Of a stretch of 64,000 nt of DNA, positions 14,657 to 23,579 are shown one piece after another; positions within the stretch are counted from its first letter, which is position 1; every line of letters starts with the position of its first letter. The DNA lies in assembly GCA_046728155.1 (NCBI GenBank), contig JBKPDY010000004.1:1-64000 (forward strand), written 5' to 3'. The notes below the pieces were generated by a model, which did no database searches, had not been told where the DNA came from, and was given only the letters and a program-made list of their open reading frames with translations. The DNA is from CAWDLX01 sp046728155 (lineage in GTDB: Bacteria; Actinomycetota; Actinomycetes; Mycobacteriales; Micromonosporaceae). The position numbers were made by a program, and so were the translations under genes.

Positions 14657-15805
14657 TTACGTAACGTCGGAGCCTTCCGAGTCGATCTCAACGCCTGGCG
14701 GCAGCGGCAGGGCGGCTTCCGGGGGTCGGATCGGAAGCCGCAAGGTGAACGTCGAGCCTTGCCCGTACGTCGACTCGACATCCACCCGTCCGGCGTGGTT
14801 CACCGCGATGTGCTTGACGATGGCGAGTCCGAGACCGGTTCCGCCCGTATCCCGCGACCGGGCCAGGTCGGCCCGGTAGAACCGCTCGAAGATCCTGTCA
14901 AGATCTTTGGTGGCGATCCCGATGCCCTGGTCGATGACGGCGATGTGGACCATATCCCCATCCCCGCTCACCCGGGTATCGATGGTGACCTTGGTCTCCT
15001 CCGGCGAGTACGCGATCGCGTTTTCGACCAGGTTGGCCACGGCCGTGACGAGCTGGCCTTCATTGCCGTACACGACCAGCCCGCGCTCACCGACGAAGTT
15101 GATGTCGATGTTCTTCTGCGTTGCCGCGGTCCGGGTCCGATCGATGACCTCGTTGACGATCCGGTCGACGCCCACCGGAAGCGGAGCGGGGAGCGGGTCG
15201 GCTCCTTGGAGCCGGGACAGCTCGAGCAACTCCTTCACCAGGCGCCCCAGCCGCAACGACTCGCGATGGATCCGCTCGGCGAACCGGCGTGATGCCTCGG
15301 GGTCGTCGGAGGCCTCCAGCAGGGTCTCGGCCAGCAGCGCCAGTGCGCCGACCGGGGTCTTCAACTCGTGGCTCACATTGGCGACGAAGTCGCGCCGCAC
15401 CCTGGCGACGCGGTGTGCCTCGGTCACATCGGACGCCTCGATCGCCACGTGCCCCGGCGGGTAGTCGGGACCGGTCAGCGGGGCGACCCGGACCCGGACG
15501 CCCAGCGGCTCGCCGGTCAACTGCTCCCGGCCGCCCCGGGGGAGGTCTAGCTCCACCTCGCGGCCCGTGCCGCTGCGGCGTACCTGGCCGGCGAGGGTAC
15601 GGATGACGGGGTGCACCTGGCGCGGCTCGCGCACCAGGCCGAGCTCGATCGCGGCCGGGTTGGCGAGTACCGGATTGTCCGCTTCGTCGAGCACGAGTAC
15701 GCCGACGCGCAGCGAGGTCAGCGCGTCGGCGGCTAGACGCTGGTCGGCCAGACCTGGCGAGCGTTCCGATCGGCGATGCCAGCTTCTGGCAGTGGCCCAC
15801 TCCAC
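14657..15805 (-). CDS. senX3: Sensor histidine kinase SenX3/PhoR-like, without visible membrane anchor
   Basis: 382 aa. A PAS-like region (about 25-130: LTSLRVGVLVLDEADNPVLANPAA), HisKA with phosphoacceptor H146 (FVANVSHELKTPVGAL), N box LVENAIAYSPEE, G1 DQGIGI, F box FERFYR and G2 GGTGLGLAIV are complete. SenX3 and PhoR normally begin with one or two transmembrane helices; here the first 25 residues are hydrophilic (MEWATARSWHRRSERSPG) and neither the in-frame upstream codons nor the other frames provide a hydrophobic stretch. Either the anchor was lost or the protein is held through partners. It is transcribed before regX3. Confidence 0.9.
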   Translation of the reverse strand: MEWATARSWHRRSERSPGLADQRLAADALTSLRVGVLVLDEADNPVLANPAAIELGLVREPRQVHPVIRTLAGQVRRSGTGREVELDLPRGGREQLTGEPLGVRVRVAPLTGPDYPPGHVAIEASDVTEAHRVARVRRDFVANVSHELKTPVGALALLAETLLEASDDPEASRRFAERIHRESLRLGRLVKELLELSRLQGADPLPAPLPVGVDRIVNEVIDRTRTAATQKNIDINFVGERGLVVYGNEGQLVTAVANLVENAIAYSPEETKVTIDTRVSGDGDMVHIAVIDQGIGIATKDLDRIFERFYRADLARSRDTGGTGLGLAIVKHIAVNHAGRVDVESTYGQGSTFTLRLPIRPPEAALPLPPGVEIDSEGSDVT

Positions 15806-15878
15806 GCCGCCGATAGTAGGAGGCAGGGTAACCGGGTGCCTCCGGCGAGGCCGCCAAATGGGCTGGTGGACGCCTGAT

Positions 15879-15916
15879 GTTCATTCTTAGGATCGTTGCT
15901 GTTCACTGGAGTTCAC
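15879..15916. promoter_or_regulatory. PHO-box-like direct repeats between senX3 and phoU
   Basis: GTTCA occurs at 15879, GTTCAC at 15901 and GTTCAC at 15911, i.e. spacings of 22 and 10 nt in the same orientation. The Streptomyces PhoP box is made of 11-nt direct repeats led by GTTCACC, and one lies in the same phoU-phoRP intergenic region. This is therefore a candidate autoregulatory RegX3/PhoP site controlling both divergent transcripts. Binding is inferred. Confidence 0.6.
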
Positions 15917-15973
15917 GCTGGTGCTGCCGGGCAATGCGTACGGTGGGCGAAGGTGTCGACCCCGAGGAGTGAC

Positions 15974-16621
15974 ATGCGTACGGAGTTCCGCGCCGACCTC
16001 GCCGAGGTGAACGCATTACTGGTAGCGATGGCCGAAGAGGTCCGCGCGGCCATGCGACGGGCGACCACGTCTCTGCTTCAGGCCGACGCCGGCATCGCTG
16101 AGGGCGTGATCACCGGCGACGCCGCAGTCAATGAGCTCCGCAAGGAGATCGAAGACAAGGTATACAGTCTGCTCGCCCGCCAGGCCCCGGTCGCCTCTGA
16201 CCTGCGGCTCGTCCTCACCGCCCTGCACATGGCCACGGACTTCGAGCGGATGGGCGACCTGGCCAAGCATGTGGCGAAGACCGCGCTTCGGCGGCATCCG
16301 GCGAGGGCGGTCCCGGACGAGCTGGCTTCGGTGATCAAGGACATGGCCGAGGTCGCCGACCGGATCGCCGGAAAGGTCGGACTGGTCCTGGCCAACGCCG
16401 ACGCCACCACGGCCGCCGAACTGGAGACCGATGACGACGCGATGGATGAGCTGCACCAGGGGCTCTTCGTCGTCATGCTGGGGACAGCCTGGCGGCACGG
16501 CGTCGAGGCCGCGATCGACGGGGCACTGCTCGGCCGCTTCTACGAGCGCTTCGCTGACCACGCGGTCAACGCCGGCCGTCAGATGTTCTTCCTCGTCACC
16601 GGTGAGCAGATGCCCGCCTGA
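15974..16621 (+). CDS. phoU: Phosphate transport system regulator PhoU
   Basis: 215 aa, two three-helix PhoU repeats. Each carries the metal-binding acidic signature: ATDFERMGDLAKHVAKTA (about 80-97) and GRFYERFADHAVNAGRQ (about 186-202), the E/DxxxD pairs of PhoU. It damps phosphate signalling by linking the Pst transporter to the PhoR/SenX3 kinase. The start ATG has GAGGAG upstream; the open frame extends 78 bp further up but into the PHO-box region. It is divergent from senX3, the Streptomyces arrangement. No pst genes are nearby. Confidence 0.95.
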   Translation: MRTEFRADLAEVNALLVAMAEEVRAAMRRATTSLLQADAGIAEGVITGDAAVNELRKEIEDKVYSLLARQAPVASDLRLVLTALHMATDFERMGDLAKHVAKTALRRHPARAVPDELASVIKDMAEVADRIAGKVGLVLANADATTAAELETDDDAMDELHQGLFVVMLGTAWRHGVEAAIDGALLGRFYERFADHAVNAGRQMFFLVTGEQMPA

Positions 16622-16701
16622 GCGGGCCGTCGCCTGTCCAGCTCGATGATCGCCATCCGGCGCGGGATCATCGTCGGGGGACGCCATTGATCGCCGCGGC
16701 G

Positions 16702-17454
16702 TCAGCGGCCCTGGTTGGCCACGGCAGCCGCCGCCGAGGCGGCGGCTTCGGGATCGAGGTACTCGCCGCCACGGACCAGTGGTCGCAACGTGCGGGGGTC
16801 GAACCGGTATCGCAACGGCATGCCCGTCGGGATGTTCAACGCCGCTATCGCTTCGTCGGAGATCGCATCGAGATGCTTGACGATGGCGCGAAGCGAGTTG
16901 CCGTGTGCTGCGACGAGGACGGTCGAGCCCGTGAGAAGGTCGGGGACGATCGAGTCGTACCAGTACGGCAGGGCGCGGTGCAACACGTCCTTGAGGCACT
17001 CGGTGCGGGGACGAAGCTCGTCGGGTAGGCCGGCGTATCGTGGATCGTCGATCTGCGAGAACTCGTCATGGTCGGGGAGCGGCGGCGGCGGTACATCGTA
17101 GGAGCGGCGCCAGAGCATGAACTGCGCTTCGCCGTACGTCTCCAGAGTCTGCTTCTTGTTCTTGCCCTGAAGAGCGCCGTAGTGCCGCTCGTTCAACCGC
17201 CACGAGCGACGGACCGGGATCCATTGCCGGTCGAGCACGTGCAAGCTCGCCTCGGCCGTGCGGATGGCCCGGCGGAGAACTGACGTGTGCACGACATCGG
17301 GAAACAGGCCATGCTCGCGCATCAGCTCGCCACCGCGGCGGGCCTCGGCCTCGCCCTGGGCGGTGAGGTCCACGTCGACCCATCCGGTGAACAGGTTCTT
17401 CGCGTTCCAGTCGCTCTCGCCGTGGCGGAGCATCACGAGCGTGCCTGGCGTCAT
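16702..17454 (-). CDS. gpmA: 2,3-bisphosphoglycerate-dependent phosphoglycerate mutase
   Basis: 250 aa. LVMLRHGESDWNAKNLFTGW holds the catalytic His (about residue 11) of the RHG family; NERHYGALQGKNK and VLVAAHGNSLRAIVKHLD carry the substrate-binding Glu and the second active-site His. Length and the C-terminal flexible tail fit dPGM. It interconverts 3- and 2-phosphoglycerate in glycolysis. In mycobacteria gpm1 is also beside senX3-regX3 and mshA. ATG 17454 gives the normal N terminus. It is divergent from the MFS gene. Confidence 0.96.
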   Translation of the reverse strand: MTPGTLVMLRHGESDWNAKNLFTGWVDVDLTAQGEAEARRGGELMREHGLFPDVVHTSVLRRAIRTAEASLHVLDRQWIPVRRSWRLNERHYGALQGKNKKQTLETYGEAQFMLWRRSYDVPPPPLPDHDEFSQIDDPRYAGLPDELRPRTECLKDVLHRALPYWYDSIVPDLLTGSTVLVAAHGNSLRAIVKHLDAISDEAIAALNIPTGMPLRYRFDPRTLRPLVRGGEYLDPEAAASAAAAVANQGR

Positions 17455-17569
17455 GCGCACATCCTGGCGTACGCCGCGGGGCGACAGTGATCCGGGGTGA
17501 TGGCCGCCACCCGCAAAACCGGTGTCGTCCTGTCGTAGCCCACCCGTAGGTTGTAAGGGACAGGCGCCC

Positions 17570-18859
17570 ATGCAAATCATTACCCAGGGAGGGGCGGTGC
17601 GCAGCCTGCGGCAGTGGGTCGACGAGACGGTCGGCGGTCTGCCCCGAAGCTTCTGGTTCCTGTGGGGCAACACCCTGATCAATCGTCTCGGATCGTTCGT
17701 CTTGATTCTGCTGGCGTTCTACCTCACTCAGGTGCGCGGGTTCACGCCCGCGTTCACCGGTCTGGTGATCGGACTATGGGGCGCCGGGGGGGCGGTCGGC
17801 ACCGTCGTCGGCGGAGTGCTGGCCGATCGTTGGGGTCGCAAGCCGACCTTCCTGACCGCGCTTTACGTCAGCGCCGCGCTCATGCTGACCCTCGGTCTGG
17901 TACGGGGTGCAGCCGAAACCGCCGCGGCCGTTCTGATGCTCGGCATGGTGAGCGAGGCCTCCCGGCCGGCGATGTCGGCATTGATGATCGACCTGGTGCC
18001 CGAGCGCGACCGGTTGCGAGCGTTCTCGCTGAACTACTGGGTCATCAACCTCGGCTTCGCGGTGGCCGCGGTGACGGCGGGCTACGTGGCCAATGTGGAC
18101 TTCCTGCTGCTCTTCGTCGTCGACGCCGGTACAACGGTCGCCGCCGCGACGCTGGTTGCCGTGAAGATCAAGGAGCCGGTACGACGGGCGCCGGTACCAT
18201 CCACAGTGGAGCAAGGCCCTGGTCTGCGCGCCGTCTTCGCCGACCGCGTTTTCATGGCGTATGTCGCGGTGAACCTCATGACCGCGCTGGTCTTCATGCA
18301 GCACATCTCCACGTTGCCGATCGCGATGGGCCGCGACGGCCTCACCGCCGCGACGTACGGAACGGTCATCGCGGTCAACGGTGTGCTGATCGTCGCGGCG
18401 CAACTGTTCGTGTCGCGGCTGCTGATTCGGATGCGCCGGGCCATCGCCCTCGCCTGGGCCGCCCTCATCATGGGCGTCGGGTTCGGACTCACCGCCTTCG
18501 CTCATACCGCATGGCTCTACGCCATGACAGTTCTGGTGTGGACAGTGGGCGAGATGCTCAATGCCCCGTCCAACTCGGCCACCAACGCCGAACTCTCGCC
18601 GCTGGCGATGCGCGGGCGGTACCAGGGCGTCTTCTCCCTTTCCTGGTCGGCGGCGAGCTTCCTGGCCCCGATCGCCGGCGCGGCTGCCTTCCAGTACCTC
18701 GGCAACACCGCCCTGTGGCTCGGCTGCTTCGGCTTTTGCGTCGTCGTTGCCCTGCTGCATCTGGCGGCCAGTCCGGCTCGCGAGCGGCGGACGGCTCAAC
18801 TGCGCTCGGCCGAGGGGGTGGTGGCGGGCGAGGAGGAACCCGCGCTCGCGCTCACCTGA
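17570..18859 (+). CDS. MFS transporter
   Basis: About 429 aa with 12 predicted helices. The signature loop after helix 2 is GGVLADRWGRKPTFL (G-x3-D-R-x-G-R-[KR]), typical of the drug:H+ antiporter-type MFS. The central loop is short and includes one copy of the iterated palindrome (DNA 18200-18210). Substrate unknown. Start is uncertain: ATG 17570 has AAGGGA 12 nt upstream, GTG 17597 has GGGAGGGG; both leave the first helix intact. It is divergent from gpmA. Confidence 0.9.
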   Translation: MQIITQGGAVRSLRQWVDETVGGLPRSFWFLWGNTLINRLGSFVLILLAFYLTQVRGFTPAFTGLVIGLWGAGGAVGTVVGGVLADRWGRKPTFLTALYVSAALMLTLGLVRGAAETAAAVLMLGMVSEASRPAMSALMIDLVPERDRLRAFSLNYWVINLGFAVAAVTAGYVANVDFLLLFVVDAGTTVAAATLVAVKIKEPVRRAPVPSTVEQGPGLRAVFADRVFMAYVAVNLMTALVFMQHISTLPIAMGRDGLTAATYGTVIAVNGVLIVAAQLFVSRLLIRMRRAIALAWAALIMGVGFGLTAFAHTAWLYAMTVLVWTVGEMLNAPSNSATNAELSPLAMRGRYQGVFSLSWSAASFLAPIAGAAAFQYLGNTALWLGCFGFCVVVALLHLAASPARERRTAQLRSAEGVVAGEEEPALALT

Positions 18860-18873
18860 CCGGCGTACGTCGC

Positions 18874-20388
18874 TCAGTCGTAGTGCTGCAGCCGCGGCCA
18901 GGTGGAGGCCCATCCCGCGGGCGGAACCCGGCAGACGAGCACGGCGCTGCCCTGCTCCTCGTTGTCGACCCCGACGCCGTTGTCCATCGTGGCGCGGATC
19001 TGGCATCCATCGAAGATGGACTCGATGTGGCGTGGGCTCTCGTTCCATACGACGACGGTCGTATCGGCCTCGGGCGGCGGTCCGTGGAAGTACAGCTCGT
19101 TTTGTCCACTGTAGACAGCAGGCAGCCCGTACTCAGCACCGTAGCGGACGATCGCGCCGGCCTCGCCGTAGTTTCCGGTGAAGATGACGGCGTTTGCTTT
19201 GTCGCTGGCCGGAAGGGCCTGGTAGACGCCGGCGAGGGTGTGGACGTAGGTTGGCCAGCCGACCTCGTCGCCGACGGTGGGATTGAGGGCGACAACGGGA
19301 GTGTGGCCCACCAGGTCGACGGGTAGCAGGGGCAACGAGATCACCGCGCTGATGACCGCGTTGAGGGCCACCGCCCGAACGGGCCAACGCCGGCGCCGGA
19401 TGCCGGCCCGGGCGATCCATTCCGTGGTGGGCACCGTACCGGCGGCGAACACGAACGCGAGCAGCCCGAACGGGTAGTAGATCTGTCCTCCCGCGACCAG
19501 GGTCAGCCCGACGCTGACGAGGTACGCCACGGCGATCGGCCGGACCGGGCGCCACTCGTTCCGGCGGAAGAGCCCGGTCAGACCCAGATAGCACACGGGC
19601 ACGAGCGGGACGCCGATGAGCAGCAACTGGAACGGAAGCAACTGCAGTCGCTGGCCGTTGTCCGAGATCGCCCCGGCCATGGTGAGCTGCGGGAAGTGGT
19701 GCGTGGCCTGGTAGATGATGTTCGGCGCTCCGATGGCGAGCGCGAGGCCGACGGCGCCCCACAGCCAACCCGACCGGAACACCTTTCGCGGACCGACCGC
19801 GAGGAGCCCGGCCGCCAAGCTGATGAACAGGATCGCGACAAGCAGCTTGTTGTACATGGCCAACCCGGCCACCGCGCCTGCCCCGAGCCACCAACGCGGT
19901 TCGTCGCGCAGCAGCGCCCGGGTGACGAGAAGCAGCACGGCCGACCAGAGCGGCAGATCGACGGTGGCGGTGACCATGAGGTGACCACTGAGCATGGGGA
20001 TCGCGGCGAAGCCGTACCCCCACGCGGCAAGCGCCTGGGCGCCCCGATCGCCACCGAGCTCCCTGGCGATGAGAGCGATGAACAGGATGCCGAGCCCGAC
20101 GCAGAGCATCGCCGGTACCCGCATTCCGGTCGGCGTGTCGCCGAACAGTGCCGCCCCACCGCGGGCGAGCAGCGGAGTCAGGGGCGGCTGGTCCACGTAC
20201 CCCCACGCCGGCGGCAGCATCAGGAAGTACAGCTCGTCACGGTGGTACCCGTACCTGGCAGAGGTCGCCGCGAGCACGGCGATCACTGCCAACGCCGCCG
20301 AGCCGACGGCTGGCCAGGCGATCGGCGACCGGGCCGCGCTGTCCGCAGCGGTCGGCACTTCGACATTGACCGGGGCGGGGGTGGCCAT
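18874..20388 (-). CDS. Membrane glycosyltransferase of the PMT/ArnT superfamily (GT-C)
   Basis: 504 aa. Multiple helices with the GT-C fold start: ATSARYGYHRDELYFL places the catalytic acidic residues (D-E) in the first external loop after helix 1, and the YVDQPPLTPLLA motif follows, as in PMT_2/ArnT-type undecaprenyl-phosphate-sugar transferases. The C-terminal ~130 residues form a soluble external domain. It would move a sugar from a polyprenyl phosphate donor to an extracytoplasmic acceptor. It is 31 bp after the DUF559 gene on the same strand. Start ATG 20388; GTG 20418 also possible. Confidence 0.85.
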   Translation of the reverse strand: MATPAPVNVEVPTAADSAARSPIAWPAVGSAALAVIAVLAATSARYGYHRDELYFLMLPPAWGYVDQPPLTPLLARGGAALFGDTPTGMRVPAMLCVGLGILFIALIARELGGDRGAQALAAWGYGFAAIPMLSGHLMVTATVDLPLWSAVLLLVTRALLRDEPRWWLGAGAVAGLAMYNKLLVAILFISLAAGLLAVGPRKVFRSGWLWGAVGLALAIGAPNIIYQATHHFPQLTMAGAISDNGQRLQLLPFQLLLIGVPLVPVCYLGLTGLFRRNEWRPVRPIAVAYLVSVGLTLVAGGQIYYPFGLLAFVFAAGTVPTTEWIARAGIRRRRWPVRAVALNAVISAVISLPLLPVDLVGHTPVVALNPTVGDEVGWPTYVHTLAGVYQALPASDKANAVIFTGNYGEAGAIVRYGAEYGLPAVYSGQNELYFHGPPPEADTTVVVWNESPRHIESIFDGCQIRATMDNGVGVDNEEQGSAVLVCRVPPAGWASTWPRLQHYD

Positions 20389-20419
20389 GTCCGGCACCGT
20401 ACCCGACCCGGGTGACACG

Positions 20420-21322
20420 TCAGGCTCCGATGAGCGCTCGAACCGTGGCGATCACCTCGGCCGGTCGTTCGGTCAGATCACGCCACGTGAACCTCAGCAC
20501 CGTCCAGCCAGCGGCAACGAGACGGTTCTGGCGGCTCCGGTCGCGCTGGAACATGTGCCGGTCGATATGGAAGGCCCAACCATCCACCTCGATGATCAGC
20601 CGCAGCCGCGGAAAGACCACGTCGCCGATGGCAATGACCTGGCTCCCGTCTTGGATCGGCACATTCGATTGCCAGCCGGAGATGCCGGCCTCCCTCAGCA
20701 GCGCCGTCAGCCGGCGCTCCCCGGCTGACCGTTCGCCGCCGCGAATACGCGCAAGATGGCGTCTGACCTGGCCGATCCCTTTGATGCCCACCTGCTGATG
20801 GGTCAGCTCGTCAAGGTCGGAGACTGTGATCCATCGCTGCTGCAGCCCAAGTTCGAGCAGTTCGAGCCCTTGCTCGTCGCTGAGTAGCCTTAGACAGTCG
20901 AAGATGGTCCGCTCCCGCCAGGTCGCCCTTGCACCGTCGACCCAACCGGCATCGCACGGTCGAATCTCTCCTCGCAGCGCCACCACGCCGTCGAGGCCGA
21001 GCGGGCTGGTGCGACGGATCATTAGCACGGTCCGATCGTCGGATACCGGCATGCGCCAGGCCCGGGCTGCCGAAGGGCCGGCGAGCAAGGAGCCGGGCAC
21101 CGCCAACTGAGCCGCCCTGTCCCGCACGGTCGGTGTCAACTCGGCGGTCCCACTCATCAGCACCGACCCGACTACGGGCCGCCATTCGGCGCGCGCGATC
21201 CGGTAGCGAACGTGGTAGGCCGAATAGCCACACCGACCCGCGTCCGTCCCGGTGAAGAGTCCGTACTGTCGAGCCGCGATGCGAGCCAGTCTCTGCCCGT
21301 CCACGACCCAAGCTTGGTGCAT
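20420..21322 (-). CDS. DUF559 endonuclease-fold protein
   Basis: 300 aa. The N-terminal ~95 residues resemble the helix-turn-helix/AbiEi-like region of actinobacterial DUF559 proteins (IAARQYGLFTGTDAGR), and the C-terminal 100 residues are DUF559, a Vsr-like PD-(D/E)xK nuclease fold: GERRLTALLREAGI, FPRLRLIIEVDGWAFH (D-x-n-E-V-D core) and QNRLVAAGWTVLRFTW. Members are scattered and often near defence or mobile genes; no activity is established. The gene separates the mshA-YbjN unit from the PMT gene, and an unusual AT-rich inverted repeat lies just upstream. Confidence 0.8.
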   Translation of the reverse strand: MHQAWVVDGQRLARIAARQYGLFTGTDAGRCGYSAYHVRYRIARAEWRPVVGSVLMSGTAELTPTVRDRAAQLAVPGSLLAGPSAARAWRMPVSDDRTVLMIRRTSPLGLDGVVALRGEIRPCDAGWVDGARATWRERTIFDCLRLLSDEQGLELLELGLQQRWITVSDLDELTHQQVGIKGIGQVRRHLARIRGGERSAGERRLTALLREAGISGWQSNVPIQDGSQVIAIGDVVFPRLRLIIEVDGWAFHIDRHMFQRDRSRQNRLVAAGWTVLRFTWRDLTERPAEVIATVRALIGA

Positions 21323-21378
21323 AGACGAGGACCTTGGATTTCGCTGTGGACAACCCAACGCGTTGTGGACAGCACGAA

Positions 21379-21438
21379 GATCCAACAGAATATCGATAGG
21401 CTGCAACCCGCTGCACATCGACGATATTTTGTTGGATC
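21379..21438. repeat. 17-bp inverted repeat, AT-rich, between YbjN and DUF559 genes
   Basis: Arms GATCCAACAGAATATCG (21379-21395) and CGATATTTTGTTGGATC (21422-21438) are complementary at 16 of 17 positions around a 26-nt loop that itself has GCTGC repeats. It lies 38 nt downstream of the YbjN stop and upstream of the DUF559 start, both on the minus strand. It could be a terminator for the mshA-ybjN transcript, an operator, or the end of a small mobile element. Base composition is clearly lower in GC than the flanks. Confidence 0.65.
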
Positions 21439-21475
21439 ATCTCAACGCGATCGTGGCGGCCGGCTGCACGGGCAG

Positions 21476-21979
21476 TCAGTTGGGTGGCGTCGGAGTCGCG
21501 AAGTGCGCGAACGCCTTGAGGTTTTCCAGCGACTCGCCGCGGGACACCCGCCAGGCCCATTCCCGCCGGATCGCTGACCCGAAGCCTATCTCGAGCATGG
21601 CGTCGAAGGACTCATCGGCGTACGTGAGCACGGCTCCGAGCAGCCGGTCGATCTCATCCGGGTTTACAGCGTGCAGCGGCACCCGGCCGACGAGGTACGT
21701 GTCGCCGACCGGATCAATCGCGAACGCCACCCCGTACATGGAGGCGTTGTGTTGTAGTAACCACGCCCACAGCTGCTCCCGGTTCTCATCCGGTTGCCGC
21801 ATCACGAATGCCTCGACCCGCATCGCGTGGTCACCGACGATGAGGTTACACAACGTCTTCAGCTTGTGCGTCCCCGGAAGCGCGACCACGAAGGCGAAAT
21901 CACCGCTTCGCTCCCACTCCACACCACGGTCGTCCAGTGTGGACTGTACAATGTCGACGATCGTGGCGCGCGCTACCAC
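21476..21979 (-). CDS. YbjN domain protein (Rv0487-like)
   Basis: 167 aa. Single YbjN/type III chaperone-like alpha/beta domain: VDIVQSTLDDRGVEWERSG, KTLCNLIVGDHAMRVEAFVM, QLWAWLLQHNASMYGVAFAID, DTYLVGRVPL and LEIGFGSAIRREWAWR. GTG 21979 overlaps the mshA stop by 7 nt, matching mshA-Rv0487 of mycobacteria and indicating coupled translation. The biochemical role is unknown; its fixed link to mshA hints at a chaperone or regulatory role around mycothiol or its enzyme. A longer frame reading through mshA is a shadow. Confidence 0.87.
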   Translation of the reverse strand: MVARATIVDIVQSTLDDRGVEWERSGDFAFVVALPGTHKLKTLCNLIVGDHAMRVEAFVMRQPDENREQLWAWLLQHNASMYGVAFAIDPVGDTYLVGRVPLHAVNPDEIDRLLGAVLTYADESFDAMLEIGFGSAIRREWAWRVSRGESLENLKAFAHFATPTPPN

Positions 21980-23376
21980 GCGCTCGCCCTGTCGAGCTGC
22001 AGCGGGGCGTCGCCGACGAGGGACAGGCCCCGCGCGGGTGTTTCGATCAGCGACAACGCGGCCTCCTGCGAGTCGCGGTTGGCGGCGACGGCCTCCCGGT
22101 AGACGGTGAGCAGCCCGCCGGCCGTACGTTCCCACGAGAAAGCGCGTGCGTGCCGTACCGCCCCGGCCGAGAGGGAGGCGAGCCGGCGGGGGGACGCGAG
22201 CAGACCGCCGAGGACGGCGGCCCAGTCCATCGGGTCATGGCCGGTGACGAGCGCGCCCGAGACGCCGTCCTTAACGGCCGTGACGAGACCACCGACCGCG
22301 GCCGCGACAACCGGCGTCCCGCACGCCTGCGCTTCGAGCGCCACCAGACCGAACGACTCGTTGTGGCTCGGCACGGCGACCAGGTCCGCGGCCTGGTAGA
22401 GCGCGCGCAGGTCACTCGCGGTCAACGGTGGAACGAAGCGCACCGCCTCGTCGATGCCGAGAGCACCGGCGAGCTCCATCAACGCCGTTGGATGGTCCAA
22501 CCCGGAACCACTCGGCCCGCCGACAACGACCGTCGTAAGCCGTGCAGCGATCTCCGGCTCCCGTCGGCGAAGCTCGGCCACCGCCCGGAGCAGCACGTCC
22601 GGGGCCTTGAGCGGCTGGATCCGGCCGACGAAGGCGACCATAGGTCCGGTCTCGGGCAGGCCGAGCCGGCGGCGCGCGGCGCGACGGGCCCCCGGCCACT
22701 CGGTCGGAGGGGTGAACCGGCTCAGGTCGACGCCGGGCTCCACGACCGCGACCCGGGCCGGGCGGGCGGCGTAAAGGTCGATAAGGTCCCGCGCCTCGCT
22801 CGGTGTATTCGCCACGAGCCGGTCGGCCTCGGCGACCACCTGGTCCTCACCGATGATGCGGGCCCTCGGTTCCGGGCGGTCGCCAGCGGCCAGCATGGCG
22901 TTCTTCACCTTGGCGAGCGTGTGCGCGTTGTGGATCAGCGGCACGCCCCAGCGGTCCTTGGCGAGCCAGCCGACCTGGCCGGAGAGCCAGTAGTGGGAGT
23001 GGATCAGGTCGTAGTAGCCGGGTGGGCGGGCGGCTTCGGCCCGCATGACCCCATGCGTGAAGGCGCATAGCTGGGCCGGCAGGTCCTCCTTGGCCAGGCC
23101 CTCGAACGGTCCGGCGCTGACGTGACGCACGGTGACGCCGGGCGCCATCTCGACGACCACCGGCAGATCGCTCGACGTGGCTCGCGTGAAGATCTCCACT
23201 TCGACGCCGGCCCGGGCCAGACGTTTGGCCACCTCGACGATGTACACGTTCATTCCACCGGCATCGCCGGTGCCCGGCTGCTCCAACGGGGAGGTGTGTA
23301 CCGAGAGCACGGCCACCCGGTCCAGCCGGGTCCGGCGCGCGCCCGCGTGATCACCCGATCTCGTCCAGAGCGCCAC
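21973..23376 (-). CDS. mshA: D-inositol-3-phosphate glycosyltransferase MshA
   Basis: 467 aa, GT4 family. VAVLSVHTSPLEQPGTGDAGGMNVYI is the MshA-type acceptor/nucleotide loop (DAGGMNVY), FTRATSSDLP follows, and the GT-B C-terminal lobe has FVGRIQPLKAPDVLLRA, VEPGVDLSRFTPP and NESFGLVALEAQACGTPVV with the EX7E motif. It joins GlcNAc from UDP-GlcNAc to inositol 3-phosphate, the first step of mycothiol synthesis. GTG 23376 has GGAAGG 8 nt upstream. It is cotranscribed with the YbjN gene and divergent from the SDR gene. mshD is also in this window. Confidence 0.97.
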   Translation of the reverse strand: MALWTRSGDHAGARRTRLDRVAVLSVHTSPLEQPGTGDAGGMNVYIVEVAKRLARAGVEVEIFTRATSSDLPVVVEMAPGVTVRHVSAGPFEGLAKEDLPAQLCAFTHGVMRAEAARPPGYYDLIHSHYWLSGQVGWLAKDRWGVPLIHNAHTLAKVKNAMLAAGDRPEPRARIIGEDQVVAEADRLVANTPSEARDLIDLYAARPARVAVVEPGVDLSRFTPPTEWPGARRAARRRLGLPETGPMVAFVGRIQPLKAPDVLLRAVAELRRREPEIAARLTTVVVGGPSGSGLDHPTALMELAGALGIDEAVRFVPPLTASDLRALYQAADLVAVPSHNESFGLVALEAQACGTPVVAAAVGGLVTAVKDGVSGALVTGHDPMDWAAVLGGLLASPRRLASLSAGAVRHARAFSWERTAGGLLTVYREAVAANRDSQEAALSLIETPARGLSLVGDAPLQLDRASAW

Positions 23377-23579
23377 ACGCGTTCCTTCCGTCAGGCTCGG
23401 GTGCCACGGCGACAGGCGCCCGTGCTTCGTGCGCCGACTCAGGCGCCCACACTCCGGCGACGGCGCAGCCGACGCCATAGCGCACAACTCTGTACACCCC
23501 GCTCATCTTCCCGCCCACCAAGCCGGTCAACCTCCCCGTGACATTCATTACGACCGACCGGCCGTGGGAGGATCACGAA

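Noticed and set aside
17614..19326. 570-codon open frame on the plus strand
   Set aside because: Overlaps the MFS gene in another frame and then the PMT gene in antisense; both are clear families.
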